DNA of 64,000 bases from Clostridiales bacterium. Its GTDB lineage: Bacteria; Bacillota; Clostridia; Saccharofermentanales; Saccharofermentanaceae. The notes beneath the pieces were generated by a model. That model saw only the letters and a list, made by a program, of their open reading frames with translations, was not told the DNA's origin and ran no database searches. This document shows, in pieces, positions 9,133-19,405 of the stretch; position 1 is the stretch's first letter, and each line of letters starts with the position of its first letter. A program made the translations under genes and the position numbers. The stretch covers positions 1 through 64,000 of the forward strand of contig JAGAXM010000027.1 in the NCBI GenBank assembly GCA_017940895.1. The letters are read 5' to 3'.

Positions 9133-10504
9133 TGTGCCTGAATTTATAAAGGATTCTGCCAAGTTCGGAATCAATCTCGGACTTGAGCGTATGGATGAGC
9201 TCGACAGGCTTCTCGGCAATCCCGAGAAAGATCTTAAGGTCGTTCATATAGCGGGAACCAACGGTAAGGGGTCTACGGTAACATTTATCAGTACCTGTCT
9301 TGCCGAAGCAGGGTACAGGGTAGGTATCTATACATCTCCTTTCCTCGAGAGATTCTCCGAAAGGCTGAGGATAATTGACGGGAAGGAAGGCCTCGACAGA
9401 CTGCTTCAGGATGAGACCGAAGGTGAGATCAAAGACGATGATCTTAACAGGCTCTCCGCAAGAGTCGAGGAGGCCTGCAACGAGATGACTTCCGACGGCT
9501 TCGAGCATCCTACCGAGTTCGAACTGATGACGGCTCTGGGCTATCTGTGGTTTAAGGAGCAGGAGACGGACATTGTTGTTCTTGAGACTGGGTTGGGCGG
9601 CAGACTTGATTCCACCAATGTATTTGATAAGCCTCTTGCGACTGTCATAACTTCGATCGGATTCGATCACCAGGACAGGCTCGGAAACACCATAGAGGAG
9701 ATTACTTCCGAGAAAGCTGGGATCTTCAAGAAGGGCGTTCCCGCATTCTCCTCGGAACCGTCACAGATGCTGATCGAAAGTTCCGAGCAGGAGAAGATCC
9801 GTCAGACACTGCTTAAGTGCGCATCGGAAAAGGAAACGGCGGGACTTGTCTTTGTAAATGCAGATCCCGGCAGTGCCGTGTTTACGGAAGACGGAAAGAT
9901 GGTTTTCGAAGCTTGCGGCAGGAAATACGAGACGAGACTTCAGGGGCGCCATCAGGTTCTTAATGCCGCTCTTGCCGTAAGGGTGCTGCAGGATGTTTTC
10001 GGACTTGAAGATGACGTGATAGCCGCGGGCATCTCGAAAGCAAGGTGGAAGGGCAGGGCAGAGCTTCTTTGTAATGATCCTGCGGTGATACTCGACGGCG
10101 GGCATAACGTGCAGTGTGCCGAGAGTCTCATGACTGCCTTGAAGGAGATGTGTGCCGGCAGATTCGGTGATATGAGATTCCGCGTAGTGATGGGCGTCAT
10201 GGCCGATAAGAACGTACAGGGGATGATTGAGACGTACCGTGATATGGGTCTCGATCCTGCCGAAGTGTATGCAGTCAGGGTGGATAATCCGCGCTCGATG
10301 TCCCCCGATGATCTTTCTTTATTAATAAAAATAGTGTATAATAACTCGATTATGCCTGTATCCTGTGACAGTGCCGAGGAAGCGGTGTCCGAAGCCTGTC
10401 GTAAGACAAGAGAGGACGGGATACCGTTATTGGTAACAGGTTCCCTCTACCTTATAGGCGAAGTGAGAGGTAAGTTATGCACGATTACAGACAACTGGCG
10501 CTGA
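9119..10504 (+). CDS. folC: Folylpolyglutamate synthase / dihydrofolate synthase
   Basis: Mur-ligase family enzyme that adds glutamate to dihydropteroate and to folates with ATP. The P-loop GTNGKGST begins at residue 46, followed by TSPFLERFSERLRI, the LETGLGGRLDSTN block and a C-terminal ligase domain with DGGHN. Length (461) is normal. AGGAAAGGAAAA at 9097-9108 lies ten bases before the start, inside the end of the GtrA gene. The following gene starts inside the folC end, so they are co-transcribed. No other folate genes are in the window. Confidence 0.93.
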   Translation: MSQTDVPEFIKDSAKFGINLGLERMDELDRLLGNPEKDLKVVHIAGTNGKGSTVTFISTCLAEAGYRVGIYTSPFLERFSERLRIIDGKEGLDRLLQDETEGEIKDDDLNRLSARVEEACNEMTSDGFEHPTEFELMTALGYLWFKEQETDIVVLETGLGGRLDSTNVFDKPLATVITSIGFDHQDRLGNTIEEITSEKAGIFKKGVPAFSSEPSQMLIESSEQEKIRQTLLKCASEKETAGLVFVNADPGSAVFTEDGKMVFEACGRKYETRLQGRHQVLNAALAVRVLQDVFGLEDDVIAAGISKARWKGRAELLCNDPAVILDGGHNVQCAESLMTALKEMCAGRFGDMRFRVVMGVMADKNVQGMIETYRDMGLDPAEVYAVRVDNPRSMSPDDLSLLIKIVYNNSIMPVSCDSAEEAVSEACRKTREDGIPLLVTGSLYLIGEVRGKLCTITDNWR

Positions 10505-11379
10505 TGCTCCGACCCATAGAGGAGAAAGACCTGATCCTCTATGATATGAGTGCTGATGATAAAGCCCATGTAGTTAAGCAGTTTAACCGTGCACTTTTAA
10601 ATGCCCAGAGAGACGGAACCGACGTCGCACAGATTATTTTGAAGCCGTTGATCACCAAGTATCCTACTTGGGGTGACACGGCTCTTGTTTACGGTCTTTG
10701 TCTTGCAAGAGAAAGATCTTTCAAGAGAGCTGCCGATGCGATCGAGTACGCGGTAAATAATTCGCTTGCTTCCGAACAGCATCTGACGGTAGCACAGGAA
10801 GCTATCAAGATGATAAGGGCAGATGAGAATGAGCCCGATCCCATTCCCGAAGTTCGAAGAGGAAAGAAGAGTGTTTCTTCCATGGTAGGCGAAGGCACAG
10901 ATAAGCCTGCCGCCAGAACCGCGATGCAGGCTCCGATCCTGATGCGCGCATCTTCGGGTACCAATGACTTTAAGATGGCATCCGAGAGGGAGCGCCGCGA
11001 TATCATGATGAGATCAAGCTCGGGCGGCGACGAGATGAGTGACGACATCAATGTCGAGAATGTACGAACTCCCGCGGATAATATGCGTCTGGCGGTTAAG
11101 ATCATAACAGGCGTTCTGATCGCAGGTGCCGTATGCGCGTTAATCTTCTTCGTGATAATCCCGACATGGTCAAGCGTCAAGAACGCATCCGATACTACAG
11201 ACAGACTTGATTTCCTGATCCAGAAGCTTGACGAGAACAAGAATGATCCGGAAGTCGCGAATATAATCGAACAATATGCAGCAAATTACGGCGAAACCGG
11301 AAGTACTGCGCAGACAGTTCAGGAGACACAGCCTGCAGCAACACAGTCCGAAGCCGCTGAGAGTGAGGTAGCACAATGA
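10477..11379 (+). CDS. Unrecognised protein with one membrane segment
   Basis: No family recognised. The first 115 residues are alpha-helical and resemble a short tetratricopeptide-like repeat region (ALVYGLCLARERSFKRAADA). A low-complexity linker rich in Ser, Arg and Met follows, then one clear transmembrane helix at about 203-228, then a coiled-coil-like stretch and a Gln/Thr/Ala/Glu-rich end. The helical repeat is therefore probably cytoplasmic and the tail outside. The start has GAGAGG at 10465-10470, six bases upstream, and overlaps folC by 28 bases; the stop overlaps thrC by ATGA. It may be a scaffold or envelope protein, but this is inference. Confidence 0.7.
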   Translation: MHDYRQLALMLRPIEEKDLILYDMSADDKAHVVKQFNRALLNAQRDGTDVAQIILKPLITKYPTWGDTALVYGLCLARERSFKRAADAIEYAVNNSLASEQHLTVAQEAIKMIRADENEPDPIPEVRRGKKSVSSMVGEGTDKPAARTAMQAPILMRASSGTNDFKMASERERRDIMMRSSSGGDEMSDDINVENVRTPADNMRLAVKIITGVLIAGAVCALIFFVIIPTWSSVKNASDTTDRLDFLIQKLDENKNDPEVANIIEQYAANYGETGSTAQTVQETQPAATQSEAAESEVAQ

Positions 11380-12881
11380 AATACATAAGCACAAGAGGAT
11401 TTGAAGGTAAGTTCTCCGCACAGGAAGCGATCATCAAGGGTATCGCACCCGACGGGGGTCTCTTCGTTCCCGAGTCTATTCCGGTACTTACGGATGATGA
11501 TATCGAGCAGATGAAGAATATGCAGTTCTGCGAGATCTCTGCCAGAGTCCTTTCTAAGTATCTCGATGATTTCTCCGAGGACGAGCTTCTCGGATTCGCA
11601 AGAGAGGCTTACAGCGAGGAGAAGTGGGGAGAAAATCCGGTTCCTCTCGTTCAGCTTAATTCCTACAATGAGCGCGAGTACATCCTCGAGCTGTGGCACG
11701 GACCTACGTGTGCATTTAAGGATGTTGCTTTGCAGATGCTTCCCCATCTTATGACTGCTTCCATGAAGAAGACAGGCGAGAACAAGAAGATCTGTATTCT
11801 TACGGCTACATCCGGTGATACGGGTAAAGCAGCCCTTGAAGGCTTCAAGGATCTTCCCGGAACAGAGATCATCGTATTCTATCCCACGGGCGGAGTTTCC
11901 GAGGCTCAGAAGCTTCAGATGGTAACGACAACAGGCGACAATACGCATGTTATCGCAGTTAACGGATGCTTCGATGATGCACAGACAGGTGTTAAGAATA
12001 TCTTCGCCGATAAGGCATTTAACGATGAACTCCTCGCAGGCGGCATCAAGCTGTCTTCAGCGAACTCGATCAACTGGGGCCGTCTTGCTCCTCAGATCGC
12101 TTACTATGTTTATTCCTACATCGAGCTTCTCAGAACCGAGAAGATCGAGAAGGGTGAGTCCATCAATATCGTAGTTCCTACGGGTAACTTCGGAAATATC
12201 CTTGCCGCATGGTTTGCAAAGCAGATGGGTATCCCCGTAAGAAAGCTCATCTGTGCTTCGAACAGAAACAAGGTACTGTGCGACTTCTTCTCGTCCGGTA
12301 AGTACGACAGGAACAGAGAGTTCTATAAGACGACATCACCTTCGATGGATATCCTTATCTCTTCTAACCTTGAGCGACTCCTGTTCGAGATCACGGGCGG
12401 CGATTATAAGCAGGTCAGCGAGTGGATGAACGCTCTTAATACAGAGGGTGTCTACAAGGTTGACGATAAGACATTAAAGGAGATGCAGAGACTCTTCGTC
12501 GGAGGTTTCGCAGATGAGACCGGTGTCGCTAAGACGATACTTGATGTCTATGACAGAACAGACAATGTAGTCGATACGCATACTGCCGTCGGCTTCAATA
12601 TCTATAACCGTTATCACCAGAGATCCGGAGACGAGACGAAGACCGTATTTGCTTCTACGGCTTCTCCGTTCAAGTTCTCTGCTTCCGTTATGGACGCGTT
12701 AAGAGGAGAAGGTTTCTCCGAAGGAAAGTCCGTAGAGGAAGTAATCAAGGAGCTGTCTGATGAGAGCGGCCTTCAGATTCCTGAGGCGATCAAAGATCTT
12801 TCCAGTAAGCCTGTCCTCCATAAGGACGTTATCGAGAAAGAAGACATGGAATCTAAGGTAAGAAGCATTCTGCTTGGGTAA
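11376..12881 (+). CDS. thrC: Threonine synthase
   Basis: Pyridoxal-phosphate enzyme converting O-phosphohomoserine to threonine. The PLP lysine is in the block GPTCAFKDVALQ; the N-terminus YISTRGFEGKFSAQEAI and the blocks TATSGDTGKAAL and VPTGNFGNILA are those of the long (about 500-residue) bacterial form. It begins inside the stop of the preceding gene (ATGA). The other threonine-pathway genes (hom, thrB) are not in the window. Gap to carB is 29 bases with an AGAGG ribosome site. Confidence 0.95.
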   Translation: MKYISTRGFEGKFSAQEAIIKGIAPDGGLFVPESIPVLTDDDIEQMKNMQFCEISARVLSKYLDDFSEDELLGFAREAYSEEKWGENPVPLVQLNSYNEREYILELWHGPTCAFKDVALQMLPHLMTASMKKTGENKKICILTATSGDTGKAALEGFKDLPGTEIIVFYPTGGVSEAQKLQMVTTTGDNTHVIAVNGCFDDAQTGVKNIFADKAFNDELLAGGIKLSSANSINWGRLAPQIAYYVYSYIELLRTEKIEKGESINIVVPTGNFGNILAAWFAKQMGIPVRKLICASNRNKVLCDFFSSGKYDRNREFYKTTSPSMDILISSNLERLLFEITGGDYKQVSEWMNALNTEGVYKVDDKTLKEMQRLFVGGFADETGVAKTILDVYDRTDNVVDTHTAVGFNIYNRYHQRSGDETKTVFASTASPFKFSASVMDALRGEGFSEGKSVEEVIKELSDESGLQIPEAIKDLSSKPVLHKDVIEKEDMESKVRSILLG

Positions 12882-12910
12882 TAAATTTTAAGATATAAGA
12901 GGTAACGCAA

Positions 12911-15900
12911 ATGCCAAAGAGAGAAGACATCAACAAGATCCTTATCATCGGTTCTGGCCCGATCATCATCGGTCAGGCATGTGAGTTCGACTATTCGGGA
13001 ACTCAGGCTTGTAAGGCGCTGAGGAAGCTCGGATACGAGATCGTTCTCGTAAACAGCAACCCCGCTACGATCATGACCGATCCCGACGTAGCCGACAGAA
13101 CTTACATCGAGCCTTTGAACGTCAACAGGATCGAGCAGATCATCGCAAAGGAGAAGCCGGATGCTCTTCTTCCCAACCTCGGCGGACAGTCAGGTCTTAA
13201 CCTTTGCTCCGAGCTTTCCAAGGCGGGTGTACTCGACAAGTACGGCGTACAGGTAATCGGCGTACAGGTTGATGCCATCGAGAGAGGTGAGGACCGTATC
13301 GAGTTCAAGAATACAATGAATTCCCTGGGAATCGAGATGCCGAGATCTCACGAGGCTTACTCAGTCGAGGAAGCTCTCAAGATCGCTGAGGAGCTGCATT
13401 ACCCTGTAGTATTGAGACCTGCTTACACCATGGGCGGTGCCGGCGGCGGTCTCGTATATAACGTAGAAGAACTCAAGGTAGTCTGCGAGAGAGGTCTTCA
13501 GGCTTCACTGATCCATCAGGTTCTTGTAGAAGAGTCCATCGCAGGATGGGAAGAGCTCGAGCTCGAGGTAGTAAGAGACGCCAAGAATAACAAGATCACA
13601 GTCTGCTTCATCGAGAACATCGATCCTATCGGCGTTCACACAGGTGACTCATTCTGTTCGGCACCTATGCTCACGATCTCCGATGATGTTCAGCAGAAGC
13701 TTCAGGAGCAGTCCTACAAGATCGTAGAGGCTATCCAGGTTATCGGTGGTTGTAACTGCCAGTTCGCACACGATCCCGTATCCGACAGAACGGTAGTTAT
13801 CGAGATCAATCCCAGAACATCCAGATCTTCTGCTTTGGCTTCCAAGGCAACAGGTTTCCCGATAGCTTTCGTATCTGCACTTCTTGCATGCGGTCTCACA
13901 TTAGACGAGATTCCCTGCGGCAAGTACGGAACACTCGACAAGTACGTCCCCGACGGTGACTATGTAGTTATCAAGTTCGCGAGATGGGCTTTCGAGAAGT
14001 TCAAGGGAGCTTCCGACAAGCTCGGAACACAGATGCGTGCCGTAGGTGAGGTAATGAGCATCGGTAAGACTTACAAGGAAGCTTTCCAGAAGGCGATCCG
14101 AAGCCTTGAGAAGGACAGATACGGCTTGGGCTTCGCGAAGAACTTCAACGAGCTTACAAAGGAAGAGCTCCTTGCAAAGCTGGTTTACCCGACATCTGAG
14201 AGACAGTTCGTTATCTACGAGGCACTTCGAAAGGGTGCTACCATTGACGAGATATTCGAACTTACCAAGATCAAGCACTGGTTCTTGGAGCAGATGAAGG
14301 AACTCGTCGACGAGGAGAATGCACTCATCGCCATGAAGGGCAGCGTTCCCTCCGAGGATATCCTGCGCAAGGCTAAGTGTGACGGTTTCTCCGATAAGTA
14401 TCTTTCCAAGATCCTCGAAGTATCCGAGGAGGATATCAGAAACAAGCGTTATGAGTACGGTATCAAGGAAGCATGGGAGGGTGTACACGTAAGCGGAACA
14501 CAGGATGCTGCTTATTACTACTCCTCATATAACATCCCTGAGGATAAGTCTCCTTCTTCCAAAAACAAGAAGGTCATGATCCTTGGCGGCGGCCCCAACA
14601 GAATCGGTCAGGGTATCGAGTTCGACTACTGCTGCGTACATGCTGCACTTGCTCTTAAGAAGCTCGGCTTCGAGTCCATCATAGTTAACTGCAACCCTGA
14701 GACGGTTTCCACAGACTACGACACATCAGACAAGCTCTACTTCGAGCCTCTGACACTCGAGGATGTACTCGCTATCTACGAGAAGGAGAAGCCCCTTGGC
14801 GTTATCGCTTCATTCGGCGGCCAGACACCTCTGAATCTTGCTGCAGACCTTAAGAAGTACGGCGTAAACATTCTCGGTACTTCACCTGAGACCATCGATC
14901 TTGCTGAGGACAGAGACCTGTTCCGTGCAATGATGGATAAGCTTCAGATCCCCATGCCTGAGGCAGGTATGGCTTCCACTGTCGAAGAGGCAGTTGAGAT
15001 TGCTAATAAGATCGGCTATCCCGTAATGGTTAGACCTTCCTATGTATTGGGCGGACGCGGAATGGAAGTCGTTCACGATGACGACATGATGAGGATCTAC
15101 ATGGCCGCTGCCGAGGGTGTTACACCTGACAGACCTATCCTCATCGACAGATTCCTGCACCACGCTACAGAGTGTGAGGCTGATGCTATTTCCGACGGCG
15201 AGAACTGCTTCGTTCCTGCTGTCATGGAGCATATCGAGCTCGCAGGCGTTCACTCCGGTGACTCCGCTTGTATGCTGCCTTCACAGAACCTCACAGAGGA
15301 GCAGGTAGCTGCTATCAGAGAGTACACGAAGAAGATTGCCGTAGAGATGAACGTAGTAGGTCTCATGAACATGCAGTACGCCATCGAAGACGGTGTCGTA
15401 TATGTTCTCGAGGCTAACCCCCGTGCATCAAGAACAGTACCGCTCGTATCCAAGGTTACATCGGTTAACATGGTAAGAATCGCTACTGACATCATGACAA
15501 GATCCATCACAGGCAGACCTTCACCCGTTAAGGATCTTAAGAATAAGAAGATCAATCACTGCGGTGTTAAGGAAGCCGTATTCCCGTTCAACATGTTCCA
15601 GGAGGTTGACCCTGTCCTCGGCCCTGAGATGAGATCCACAGGTGAGGTTCTCGGTCTTTCCGATAATGTCGGTGAAGCTTACTACAAGGCACAGGAGGCA
15701 ACACAGACAGTTCTTCCTCTTGAGGGCAACGTATTGCTCTCGGTATGCGACAGAGATAAGGGAGACCTCCTCGAAGTTGCAAGAGGCTTTAACGAGATCG
15801 GATTCAAGATCTTTGCAACTGGCGGAACATACGACATGATCAATGCCGACGGAATTCCCGTAACAAAGGTTAAGAAGATCTATGAGGGCCGTCCGAATAT

Positions 15901-16132
15901 CTCCGATATGATCACGAACGGTGAGCTCGACCTTATCATCAACACTCCTGCGGGTAAGACTTCCGTCTATGATGACTCTTACATCCGTAAGGAAGCTATC
16001 AGACATAAGGTTCCTTATATCACGACGATGGCCGCGGCCAAGGCATCCGCTGACGGAATCAAGGCAGTCAAGAACAATAATCATATCGGCGTTAAGGCCC
16101 TTCAGGACTTTCACGCTGAGATAGGAGAGTAA
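12911..16132 (+). CDS. carB: Carbamoyl-phosphate synthase large subunit
   Basis: Makes carbamoyl phosphate from bicarbonate, ammonia and two ATP for pyrimidine and arginine synthesis. The 1073-residue length and the two homologous halves are complete: ATP-grasp domains at about 125-335 and 670-860, the oligomerisation region between them, and a C-terminal MGS-like allosteric domain (about 935-1060) with FATGGTYDMINADGI. Repeated blocks GSGPIIIGQACEFDYSG and GGGPNRIGQGIEFDYC mark the start of each half. The glutaminase subunit gene carA is not adjacent on either side, which is uncommon since carA and carB are usually paired. Confidence 0.97.
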   Translation: MPKREDINKILIIGSGPIIIGQACEFDYSGTQACKALRKLGYEIVLVNSNPATIMTDPDVADRTYIEPLNVNRIEQIIAKEKPDALLPNLGGQSGLNLCSELSKAGVLDKYGVQVIGVQVDAIERGEDRIEFKNTMNSLGIEMPRSHEAYSVEEALKIAEELHYPVVLRPAYTMGGAGGGLVYNVEELKVVCERGLQASLIHQVLVEESIAGWEELELEVVRDAKNNKITVCFIENIDPIGVHTGDSFCSAPMLTISDDVQQKLQEQSYKIVEAIQVIGGCNCQFAHDPVSDRTVVIEINPRTSRSSALASKATGFPIAFVSALLACGLTLDEIPCGKYGTLDKYVPDGDYVVIKFARWAFEKFKGASDKLGTQMRAVGEVMSIGKTYKEAFQKAIRSLEKDRYGLGFAKNFNELTKEELLAKLVYPTSERQFVIYEALRKGATIDEIFELTKIKHWFLEQMKELVDEENALIAMKGSVPSEDILRKAKCDGFSDKYLSKILEVSEEDIRNKRYEYGIKEAWEGVHVSGTQDAAYYYSSYNIPEDKSPSSKNKKVMILGGGPNRIGQGIEFDYCCVHAALALKKLGFESIIVNCNPETVSTDYDTSDKLYFEPLTLEDVLAIYEKEKPLGVIASFGGQTPLNLAADLKKYGVNILGTSPETIDLAEDRDLFRAMMDKLQIPMPEAGMASTVEEAVEIANKIGYPVMVRPSYVLGGRGMEVVHDDDMMRIYMAAAEGVTPDRPILIDRFLHHATECEADAISDGENCFVPAVMEHIELAGVHSGDSACMLPSQNLTEEQVAAIREYTKKIAVEMNVVGLMNMQYAIEDGVVYVLEANPRASRTVPLVSKVTSVNMVRIATDIMTRSITGRPSPVKDLKNKKINHCGVKEAVFPFNMFQEVDPVLGPEMRSTGEVLGLSDNVGEAYYKAQEATQTVLPLEGNVLLSVCDRDKGDLLEVARGFNEIGFKIFATGGTYDMINADGIPVTKVKKIYEGRPNISDMITNGELDLIINTPAGKTSVYDDSYIRKEAIRHKVPYITTMAAAKASADGIKAVKNNNHIGVKALQDFHAEIGE

Positions 16133-16150
16133 TCATTTAGGGGTGTCGTG

Positions 16151-17794
16151 ATGAGAAATAGGTTTCTGATCGATCTGAATCTTGCAATCTGCATCATTCT
16201 TCTAATATTCATAGTTTTCCTCTTCCTTTACAAACTTGACGGGGGGAACCTGAATTCTAAGGACGAGCAATTTTCAGACGGATGGACCTATGAAGACGGC
16301 ACCCCTGTTGACTTCTCCAATCTGAGATATGCACCTGAAGAGGGGACGATTACGAAAACTGTCTCACCTGAGCAGGTGAGCGGGGCAGATTTGTGCTTCG
16401 AGAGCAGAAGCCTGTTCTTCACCGTTTATATCAATGATACTGCGGTCTATGATTTTCATCCGGATCTTATCAGGATATACGGTAATTATTATGGCGAATG
16501 CATTCATACGGTAGATCTGCCGGCAATTGAAGAGAATTCAGAGATCAGAATAACCTATACGACTCTGCATGAAGCTTTGACTTCATCCTTCTACTCAATG
16601 AAGATTCAGGAGGGGGCAGAATTCGTCAAGGTAACTGTTGCCGAGAATTTTGCTAATTACCAGCAATGCTTTGTTATCATGGTCCTGGGTGTAGTCCTGA
16701 TCGTTGTCGGATTCCTTTTTACTTCTGATCCCAACAGTGTCATCGAGACTATCTCACTCGGAACTACGGCCATAGTGCTTGCACTGTGGACCAGCTCGGG
16801 TTCGAGGATACCTCAAATCATAAGTGAGAATTCGGCGATGGTAAGGGTAATGGACTACATGTGTCTTATATTTCTTCCGGTGCCGGTAATAATCCTCATA
16901 GCTTCGGTATCCAAGCAGCTGGATTCCATTCTGCCTAAGATCCTTATCGGGCTTTGCGGTCTTAATCTGGTCCTGAATGTAGTATGGGTGCTTGTACTTG
17001 GCAGGGACTACAGCGAGGTGCTGATCATCACTCATATCATCCTCGGTATCGGCGTACTGTTCATTGTTCATTTAACGATAGGTGCATATAAGAAATCCGG
17101 CAAGTTCGGTAAAAACATGAAGGTTATCGTGGCTGGATTCTCTGTGCTTATAGCTGCCGGAATCCTTGATATTATCAGATACTATCTGTTTAATGCTGCG
17201 GATGCGTCTCTTTTTACAAGGCTTGGACTTCTGTATTTTATTATCCTGTTCACCATCTACGAGCTGAATCTGTTCCTTAATATCATCAGGAAGAGTGCTC
17301 AGACTGAAGTAATGGAGAAGCTTGCATACAATGACGGACTTACAGGTCTTCTTAACCGTCTGGCTTTTACTCAGGAAGAGAACCGGATCAAAGAGAAGGA
17401 GTCAGGCAAGTACGTTCTTGTCCAACTGGATATAAACTTCTTAAAGCAGGTCAACGATAACTATGGACATGCGGAAGGTGACAGATTTATAATTGCCGCT
17501 GCCGAACTCATAAATGATACATTCGGTCGTTACGGCAAGTGTTACCGCATAGGCGGAGATGAGTTCTTTGCCATCCTCGACGGCAAGCACAGCGAAGAGG
17601 ATTATGACAAGGCGATTGAGCTTTTCGAAGAGAAGATAAAGGAAGTAAATGACAGGAATGAGTTCCACATTCCCCTGTGCATCGCATACGGTAAGGCTGT
17701 CTATGTTCCGGGTAATGACTCTTTTGACGAGGCGGAGAAGACTGCGGACAACCTGATGTACGAGCACAAGAAGTTGCTTAAAGAGAATACATAA
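16151..17794 (+). CDS. Membrane diguanylate cyclase (GGDEF) with extracellular sensor
   Basis: Predicted to make the second messenger c-di-GMP. Residues 8-27 form a membrane helix, about 30-170 an extracellular beta-rich domain like those in 7TM-DISM or jelly-roll sensors (FSDGWTYEDGTPVDF), about 175-375 a multi-helix membrane region, and the rest a GGDEF domain with an intact catalytic motif RIGGDEFF near residue 468. The usual RxxD product-inhibition site is absent (the aligned residues are GRYGKCYR). ATG 16151 is preferred to the adjacent GTG 16148 because AGGGGTG at 16139-16145 is spaced five bases from it. The ligand is unknown. A matching HD-GYP protein is at 48807. Confidence 0.87.
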   Translation: MRNRFLIDLNLAICIILLIFIVFLFLYKLDGGNLNSKDEQFSDGWTYEDGTPVDFSNLRYAPEEGTITKTVSPEQVSGADLCFESRSLFFTVYINDTAVYDFHPDLIRIYGNYYGECIHTVDLPAIEENSEIRITYTTLHEALTSSFYSMKIQEGAEFVKVTVAENFANYQQCFVIMVLGVVLIVVGFLFTSDPNSVIETISLGTTAIVLALWTSSGSRIPQIISENSAMVRVMDYMCLIFLPVPVIILIASVSKQLDSILPKILIGLCGLNLVLNVVWVLVLGRDYSEVLIITHIILGIGVLFIVHLTIGAYKKSGKFGKNMKVIVAGFSVLIAAGILDIIRYYLFNAADASLFTRLGLLYFIILFTIYELNLFLNIIRKSAQTEVMEKLAYNDGLTGLLNRLAFTQEENRIKEKESGKYVLVQLDINFLKQVNDNYGHAEGDRFIIAAAELINDTFGRYGKCYRIGGDEFFAILDGKHSEEDYDKAIELFEEKIKEVNDRNEFHIPLCIAYGKAVYVPGNDSFDEAEKTADNLMYEHKKLLKENT

Positions 17795-17818
17795 CAATTA
17801 ATATTAGAGGGGGCATTT

Positions 17819-19387
17819 ATGCTTGAGGCTTTAGCGCGGATTAACGATGTCGTTAATTCATTTGTGTGGACAAAGACGGGAGTTTGGCTTCTGATCGCGA
17901 CGGGTATCCTGATGACGTTACTTACCAAGGGATTCCAGTTTACACACATGGGACACTGGTGGAAGAAGACCATCGGTTCGTTACTTAATAAGAATGTTAT
18001 CGGACACACTGAAGACAAGGCTACAATATCGCAGTTCCAGGCTCTTTGTACCGCTTTGGCTGCGACGGTCGGTGTAGGTAATATCGCAGGTGTATCTGCA
18101 GCGATCATCACAGGCGGCCCCGGTGCAGTATTCTGGATGTGGTTCGCAGCGATCTTCGGTATGATGACGAACTACTCCGAGAATATCCTCGGTATCTATT
18201 TCAGACGTAAGAATCATGCTGACGAGTGGTCCGGCGGTGCTATGTACTACCTTCAGGACGGACTCGGAAGTTATCCTCGCATGAAGGTCGTCGGTAAGGT
18301 CCTCGCAGTTATCTTCGCTATTTGCGCGGTGCTCGCTTCATTCGGTATCGGCAACATGGGACAGGTAAACAAGATCGTTCTTAACTTCACTTCGTCCTTC
18401 GATATCAAGCCTTTATCAAGCAAGATCCTTTACACTTCGAACGGAACCGACATTACGCTTTATATGCTGGTCGTAGGCATCGTGCTTATGGTACTCGTAG
18501 GCGTAGTAGTTATCGGCGGTCTTCAGAGAATTGCCACTGTAGCAGAGAAGATCGTTCCGGTCATGGTACTTATCTTCATTGCGGGATCGCTTACGATCAT
18601 CCTTGTTAACTTCGACGCGATCGGACCTGCATTCAATGCTATCTTCTCCGGTGCATTCAACGCTCCTGCAGTATGGGGAGGCGCTACCGGTGTTGCATTC
18701 AAGACGATTATCACACAGGGATGTAAGAGAGGCGTGTTCTCGAATGAGGCAGGTCTCGGTTCATCCGTTATGGTTCACAGTAATTCCAACGTTAAGGAGC
18801 CCGTTAAGCAGGGTCTGTGGGGTATCTTCGAGGTGTTTGCCGATACGATCATCGTATGTACAATGACGGCTCTCGTTGTTCTTACATCAGGCGTTATCAA
18901 TCTTGAGACAGGTGCTATCGAGACAGAGTCGGATGCGCTTCTCGTTGCAGATGCATTTAATACGGTATTTAAGTTCGGCGATGTCGACGCAGGCCGCATG
19001 TTCGTAGCTCTTGCGATCCTCGTATTCGCTTTCACAACCGTTCTCGGCTGGTCCCAGTACGGTTCCAAGGCTGTAGAGTATCTTGCGGGAAAGCACGCTG
19101 CCATTGCAACGAGAGTATACAGGATCCTCTTCGTTCTCCTGATCCTCTCGGGCGCACTCATGACATCTTCCATCGCATGGGATATCTCCGATACATTTAA
19201 CGGTATGATGATGATCCCGAACCTTATCGGTGTTATCGCGATGAGCCCGCTTGTAATGAAGATCACAAACAGCTATGTAGCAAGAAGGATCAAGGGAGAT
19301 AAGACTGCAGAGCCGATCCTCTCCTATGATCCCAAGATCAATGAAGAGAATGCCAAGGCTTTGGCAGAAGATCCTAATCTCGACTGA
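17819..19387 (+). CDS. Sodium:alanine/glycine symporter (AGCS family)
   Basis: Inner-membrane transporter taking up alanine or glycine with Na+. It has about eleven hydrophobic helices and the family blocks ATVGVGNIAGVSAAI, GPGAVFWMW and RGVFSNEAGLGSSVM. At 522 residues it is at the upper end of the usual size, with a hydrophilic C-terminal tail of about 40 residues. A strong AGAGGGGGC precedes the ATG. Promoter not evident; gap to the GGDEF gene is 24 bases, so co-transcription is possible. Confidence 0.92.
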   Translation: MLEALARINDVVNSFVWTKTGVWLLIATGILMTLLTKGFQFTHMGHWWKKTIGSLLNKNVIGHTEDKATISQFQALCTALAATVGVGNIAGVSAAIITGGPGAVFWMWFAAIFGMMTNYSENILGIYFRRKNHADEWSGGAMYYLQDGLGSYPRMKVVGKVLAVIFAICAVLASFGIGNMGQVNKIVLNFTSSFDIKPLSSKILYTSNGTDITLYMLVVGIVLMVLVGVVVIGGLQRIATVAEKIVPVMVLIFIAGSLTIILVNFDAIGPAFNAIFSGAFNAPAVWGGATGVAFKTIITQGCKRGVFSNEAGLGSSVMVHSNSNVKEPVKQGLWGIFEVFADTIIVCTMTALVVLTSGVINLETGAIETESDALLVADAFNTVFKFGDVDAGRMFVALAILVFAFTTVLGWSQYGSKAVEYLAGKHAAIATRVYRILFVLLILSGALMTSSIAWDISDTFNGMMMIPNLIGVIAMSPLVMKITNSYVARRIKGDKTAEPILSYDPKINEENAKALAEDPNLD

Positions 19388-19405
19388 TAAAGGGAGGATA
19401 AGAAG

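Noticed and set aside
12700-12910. carA next to carB
   Set aside because: The upstream gene is clearly threonine synthase; the small subunit is not in this window.
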